Positions 60,030-64,000 of a DNA stretch of 64,000 bases are shown in pieces. The notes beneath the pieces were generated by a model that was not told where the DNA came from, searched no databases, and saw only the letters and a list, made by a program, of their open reading frames with translations. Position 1 is the stretch's first letter. The number at the start of each line of letters is the position of its first letter. Source of the DNA: Zingiber officinale. Lineage: Eukaryota > Streptophyta > Magnoliopsida > Zingiberales > Zingiberaceae. The position numbers and the translations under genes were made by a program. The stretch spans positions 33,455,511 to 33,519,510 of the forward strand of contig NC_056000.1 of assembly GCF_018446385.1 (NCBI RefSeq), given 5' to 3'.

Positions 60030-61120
60030 ATAATTTATCTTTTATCATATAATATAAGGTCTAACTATAAAAATATATGAGATGAGATGAGATGAGTATA
60101 ATTATCTTTTATTATAATATTTAAATGGTTATTATCTCCAATAGGTGCCCTAGTTAGAAAAAAATAGATATAATACAATGGATAAGAGATCATTGTACCT
60201 TCTTTACCCGTAATTTACCTTCATTCATATAATCTAGGATGGATTATGAGTGGCATCTAGTTGACTGTAATCATCTTTCGCTACAATTGTTTAAGTGATT
60301 ATTATTCTCACGGAATGCCTAGTTGATTAGAAGGTGACATATTTATTATAATATAACAAAGATCAATTCCTTGGGGCATATTTTCTTGGGGAAAAACGCC
60401 CCTAACTACTTTGTGGTTTACTATAAACTGCCTCATAGATTTTACTCCCTTCACATAACCTACGAATGGACTTTTAAAGGGCGTCTATGGTGTGCATAAT
60501 AATCTTTTGCTAAAAATAGACTTTTAGAGGACGTTTATGATGAGCATAATAATCTTTTGCTATAATTATTTAAATGATTATTCCTAGGTCACTTGGCAGT
60601 CAATTATAATTTAACCCTCTAATTTATATCCTTTTGTATAATTTGAGACGTCTTGTGGTGAGTGCAATCATCTTTTGTTATAATTATTTAAGTGATTTTT
60701 AGTCCCATGACATAATTAAGTTAATCATTAGATGAAAAATTTGAAAAAATAAGTAAGGGTCGATTCCCGACGAAACTGATAGAAATATACTCTTATGTAA
60801 TGATCTATTCGATTTTTGAATTTACCTCTTTATACTAGATAGCTATCGGGATCGATTGTGTGAGGCGTCCAGGATCCCGATATGATTTCTTTTTTCAGAA
60901 ATTGTTGAAGTGATTATTTAGTAAAAAAAATAAAACACAAAAGATCCCAGCTTTATTTTTGAAAGAAGTTTATGATTACGTAAATATAATTTAATAACTA
61001 ATTAAGTACTTCCGATAGGATTGTAAACGAGTTAACTGTAACTAAATTTCATGATGTTAAATTTTATTCGATAAGTAATACAATCAAAATAAGTCCAATC
61101 TAAAATGAATCAACTTGAAT
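60030..61120. repeat. Extra 1.05 kb in the right arm, with degenerate repeats
   Basis: Recurring words GCATAATAATCTTTTGCTATAA and TTATTTAAGTGATTATT at about 60270, 60490, 60545, 60665 and 60900 indicate decayed repeats. Either it was deleted from the left arm or inserted here; no target duplication was found. Confidence 0.5.
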
Positions 61121-61309
61121 GACTTCATTTCTTTTAATGAGTTTGAATTTATTTAAGTTTGACTTACTTGTATTCAAATTTTTTCAACGAATTGATCAAA
61201 TTTATTGATTTAATTGATGTTATGTATATTAAATAAATATAAATTAGCAAGTTGGATATTAAAGTTATTTATAAATGTTCAGTTCGTTTACGGCTCCACT
61301 CCGTTGTGA

Positions 61310-61570
61310 CTTTATAATGAATTCAATATATATATGAATAAAAATAATTTAATTTATAAGGTAAGAAAGCTTGATTAGACCATACCTCCATTTGGTTCAT
61401 TTACGGATCAAATGTGGAGACACTCAGGTCACGCACAGCCCGAACTCACTAAACCAGCTCAGCCTTGTCTAACTGGTGTTAGGCCACACAATAAGTAATA
61501 TGTTGGCTAAATCTGATAATTTGAACAACCTTGATATGAAATAACTTAACACCAAATGCATCCTGGACTA
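61310..61570 (-). repeat. Inverted copy of the HESO1-like 3' flank
   Basis: Reverse complement of 34110-34370. Markers CTCCATTTGGTTCATT and TAACACCAAATGCA are present. Confidence 0.65.
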
Positions 61571-62400
61571 TGTTGCACCAAGCTCTGGTCCATTGTATTA
61601 ATTGGAGAGATTTAATAGTCTTTACATGTTAAATAAGTGGAGATCATTAAATCCCTTCGTGTGCATAGGTTATGAAAAAAAGAATATTAATATAATTTAA
61701 TTTTGGATTTCATCAAATTAATTGAGTGTTCCACATTCTTAATTAAATAGCAAGATTATATATAAAAAAATAAATATAAGTGACTTATAATTTTATATAC
61801 CTCTAGGGATACTTACAAAAAATTGAGATGCTCCCTTTTATAAAAATTAATTTAATATTATACTTGATCTTAATCAAAAAGTAGAAAAAAGTATGCTTTT
61901 TAATATCACCGATCCAAGGTATTTATAGATACTTCTCTGCTCGCAATATTGTCAATTGTAAGATATGAGACTAAAGAGAACTCTAGATTTTTATTTGATT
62001 AATGAGAAAAATTCTTAATAATACACCGTAGTTGAGTCTCGAACTCTAGATCCCTCATTGATTAATGAGAAAAATTCTCGATAATACGCTAATACACCGT
62101 AGTTGAGTCTAAAACTCTAGATCACTGATTGATTAATGAAAAAAATTCTCAATAATATACTGCAGCTGAGTCTTGAACTCTAAATCTCTGATTGATGCGT
62201 TTGTAGAAATTAATAATAAACCTTGAAATTATTTTCGGTGTAAAAAGAAAAAAGAATATTAATGTAATTTTATTTTGGGCTTTACCAAAATTAGTTAGTA
62301 AAGGATGTAGATTTTTAATAAAATAATAAAATTTGCACTATACTACTATTTAATATGAATCACGTGGCTATCCATGGGAATTGATTACTTCAATTGTATC

Positions 62401-63324
62401 TATAAGTATCCCATGGTAGTTTTGTTGTGATCAACCAAGTCAAGTTAGGTTATGTTATGGTTTGATGCTTTGTGCCTAAGTGTGCAGGAACTTAGGAGCA
62501 CAGGAAGTCGAGCAAAAGATGCGGCTAGCGAGAAAGATGACATCGGAGAGAGTAGACGGACTCGGTGCATCTGAGGGACGAGGCACTGCGAAAAAGTACG
62601 CTAGTGGACTAGAAGGAGGCGCACGATGTTTTTGAGGGATGAGAAGATAGAGTGGAAGGTTGCTTGAGAAGACCAGAAAATGGATTCAGGTGAGCCCTGT
62701 TCCAAATGGTCGAAATCACCCAAGCATGCAAGCGGAGCTAAAGCGAGAGCCCGAACAAGAAAGTCAACAAATTTATTGACTTTGGTTCGAGCACCCGGAC
62801 CCCCAGGGCTAGCTAGGGCACCTCAGGCTCGTGTCATGGTGGAGCTTGTTTACCTCGGTTCAGGTGCTCGGACCTGGTCCAGGCGCCTAAACCAGAAATG
62901 TTATCGAAATGCCAGCTGTTGCGATCCATTGCGACGTGGATAAAGTTTTATCCATGCCCAGGCACCCGGAACCCTTCTATGTTCCCGAATCAGAGCTATA
63001 AATATAACCTTGATTTCAGTAGCTAGACACAACACTTGTAAACTATCCTCTTTCTATATAGCTTTGTAGTCTAGTGCTTTAACTATTGTAAGAGGCTTCT
63101 ACGCTAGAATAAGATTTGATAGTGAGCTTTCAACGTTTTGGATTAGCAATCCTCTAATTACAAACCAAGTAAATCTCTGTGCCTCTTTCTTTTTGTTAAT
63201 TAGTTTCTTAATTCTTTTTGTACAAATGTTTATTTTAATCAAGTTATAAGATCGAGAAAGGTATTTCTTATTTTTATTGTGCAGGGTAATTCACCTCCCT
63301 CTAGCCGGCCACAAGGGACCAATA
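62401..63324 (+). mobile_element. Solo LTR, 924 bp, TSD GTATC
   Basis: Flanked by GTATC at 62396-62400 and 63325-63329. Ends TATAAGTATCCC and GACCAATA are the TGTTGGTACCCC / CCAACA ends of this superfamily with TG and CA both decayed to TA. CTATAAATATAACC near 62996 is a TATA candidate. Short frames such as 62680-62943 are not genes. Confidence 0.85.
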
Positions 63325-63349
63325 GTATCATCTTTGTTTACGTGATTAT

Positions 63350-64000
63350 TGTTGGATCGAGACCGCGCTAGAGGGGGGGGTGAATAGCGCTCGTGGCTAT
63401 TTTACGTTTATCGGAATCGTGAAAATATAGGAGTTAAAACACGCAGCGGAAAGTAAACAAACACACAAAGAGACAAGCTTTTTACTTCGTTCGGAGCCTG
63501 TGACGACTCCTACTCGAAGGCCCGCGATCCTTGATCGCTTTCCGTGGGCAACAACTATAAGCACGTAATTGTTACAAGAATGTTATAATTAGAACTATAA
63601 AGAAAAACAATACCGACAGTAAGTATATATCAAAGTCTGGAGTTCTGGGTCGTCGGTATGTCGTAGCAGCACTTCGGGATGATCTCGTTAGCAGCACGTT
63701 GAAGAAAGGAAGTGTGGAAGTTGTTAATCTGAAGTGCTGGTCGAAACCCCCTTATAAATGGTGTTTAAGGCGCCTTGAAGGCTGTTCAAGGCGCCTCCAT
63801 GCTGCCGAGTCCTCCGCGTGGATCGAGCTTGAACTGGTCGAAGTTCATCTGCTTAAGGCGCCTTAAACCTCACTCAAGGCGCCTTCTGCCTTCTTCAAGG
63901 CGCCTCCAATGGTGCTTCGCAGCCAGCTCTAGCTTTGCACCCGAGGCGCCTCCAAGCTCCATGGAGGACACTGTTCATCCGAGGCTTTAGGTTGCTCCTT
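63350..64000 (+). repeat. LTR start, continues beyond the window, with AGGCGCCT array
   Basis: Starts TGTTGGATCGAGACCGCG with a GAGGGGGGGGTGAATAGCG run. From 63768 the palindrome AAGGCGCCTT or AGGCGCCTCC occurs about eight times in 190 bp. The open frame at 63775-63990 lies over the array and is not a gene. Confidence 0.7.

Larger units (their letters stand above)
59596..63349. repeat. Right arm of the large inverted duplication
   Basis: Reverse complement of 32327-34962 plus about 1.05 kb of extra sequence. The left end joins truncated hAT DNA at 59595; the right end abuts an LTR start at 63350. No gene is seen. Confidence 0.85.

Noticed and set aside
63775-63990. Frame of 71 codons at the window end
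   Set aside because: It lies over the AGGCGCCT array of an LTR.

Overview
The window is AT-rich, intron-bearing plant nuclear DNA made almost entirely of nested transposable elements. I found no bacterial or organellar signature. The organism is an angiosperm. The style of the short-chain dehydrogenase genes and the repeat content make me lean to a monocot with a large TE-rich genome, but I cannot name a species. Only two genes look intact: a pair of five-exon tropinone-reductase-like short-chain dehydrogenases (SDR-1 at 15380-16548 and SDR-2 at 42668-43831), each 267 residues with the full Asn-Ser-Tyr-Lys tetrad. Everything else with coding character is a relic.

Layout: 1-1667 is the 3' end of a gag-only LTR element. 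1907-3283 is a broken HESO1-like nucleotidyltransferase, and its last exon recurs at 4645-5110. 5455-7930 is a long LTR holding a clean solo LTR (5852-7137, TSD ATATT). 8061-13562 is a CACTA-like element with subterminal repeats, a GC-rich minisatellite split by a hAT MITE, and an array of about 440-bp units, each a long imperfect palindrome. 13.6-15.2 kb is repeat debris and the SDR-1 upstream region. 16.5-20.2 kb is SDR-1 downstream DNA with two SINE-like elements. 20.2-23.0 kb is LTR debris and a minus-strand copia element. 22.98-32.3 kb is a decayed SDR copy whose 3' flank was hit by a hAT element, itself hit by a second hAT element that carries a TRIM-like element. 32.3-35.0 kb is one arm of a large inverted repeat. 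35.4-42.6 kb holds a Harbinger-like MITE, a foldback element and a minus-strand copia element with a further LTR inside it.

The second half repeats the first. SDR-2 with its flank (42.7-47.8 kb) matches SDR-1 (15.4-20.3 kb). 53.96-59.6 kb matches 21.17-26.8 kb. Between these two duplicated blocks lie a gag-only (TR-GAG type) retrotransposon (47812-52296) and copia pol sequence. At about 59596 the duplication stops inside the inner hAT element and joins an inverted copy of 32.3-34.96 kb, which runs to 63349 and is followed by another LTR.

The genes do not form a pathway. The window records an SDR locus that multiplied (two intact copies, two decayed copies and their duplicates) while TEs inserted around it. 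The order of events can be partly read from target-site duplications, an empty site and shared insertions. The most unusual structures are the palindromic-unit array at 11.4-13.6 kb, the family-specific arrays of short palindromes in several retroelements, the SINE chain with three copies of one target site, and the mosaic divergence between SDR-1 and SDR-2. All comparisons were made by eye; no alignment or database search was run.
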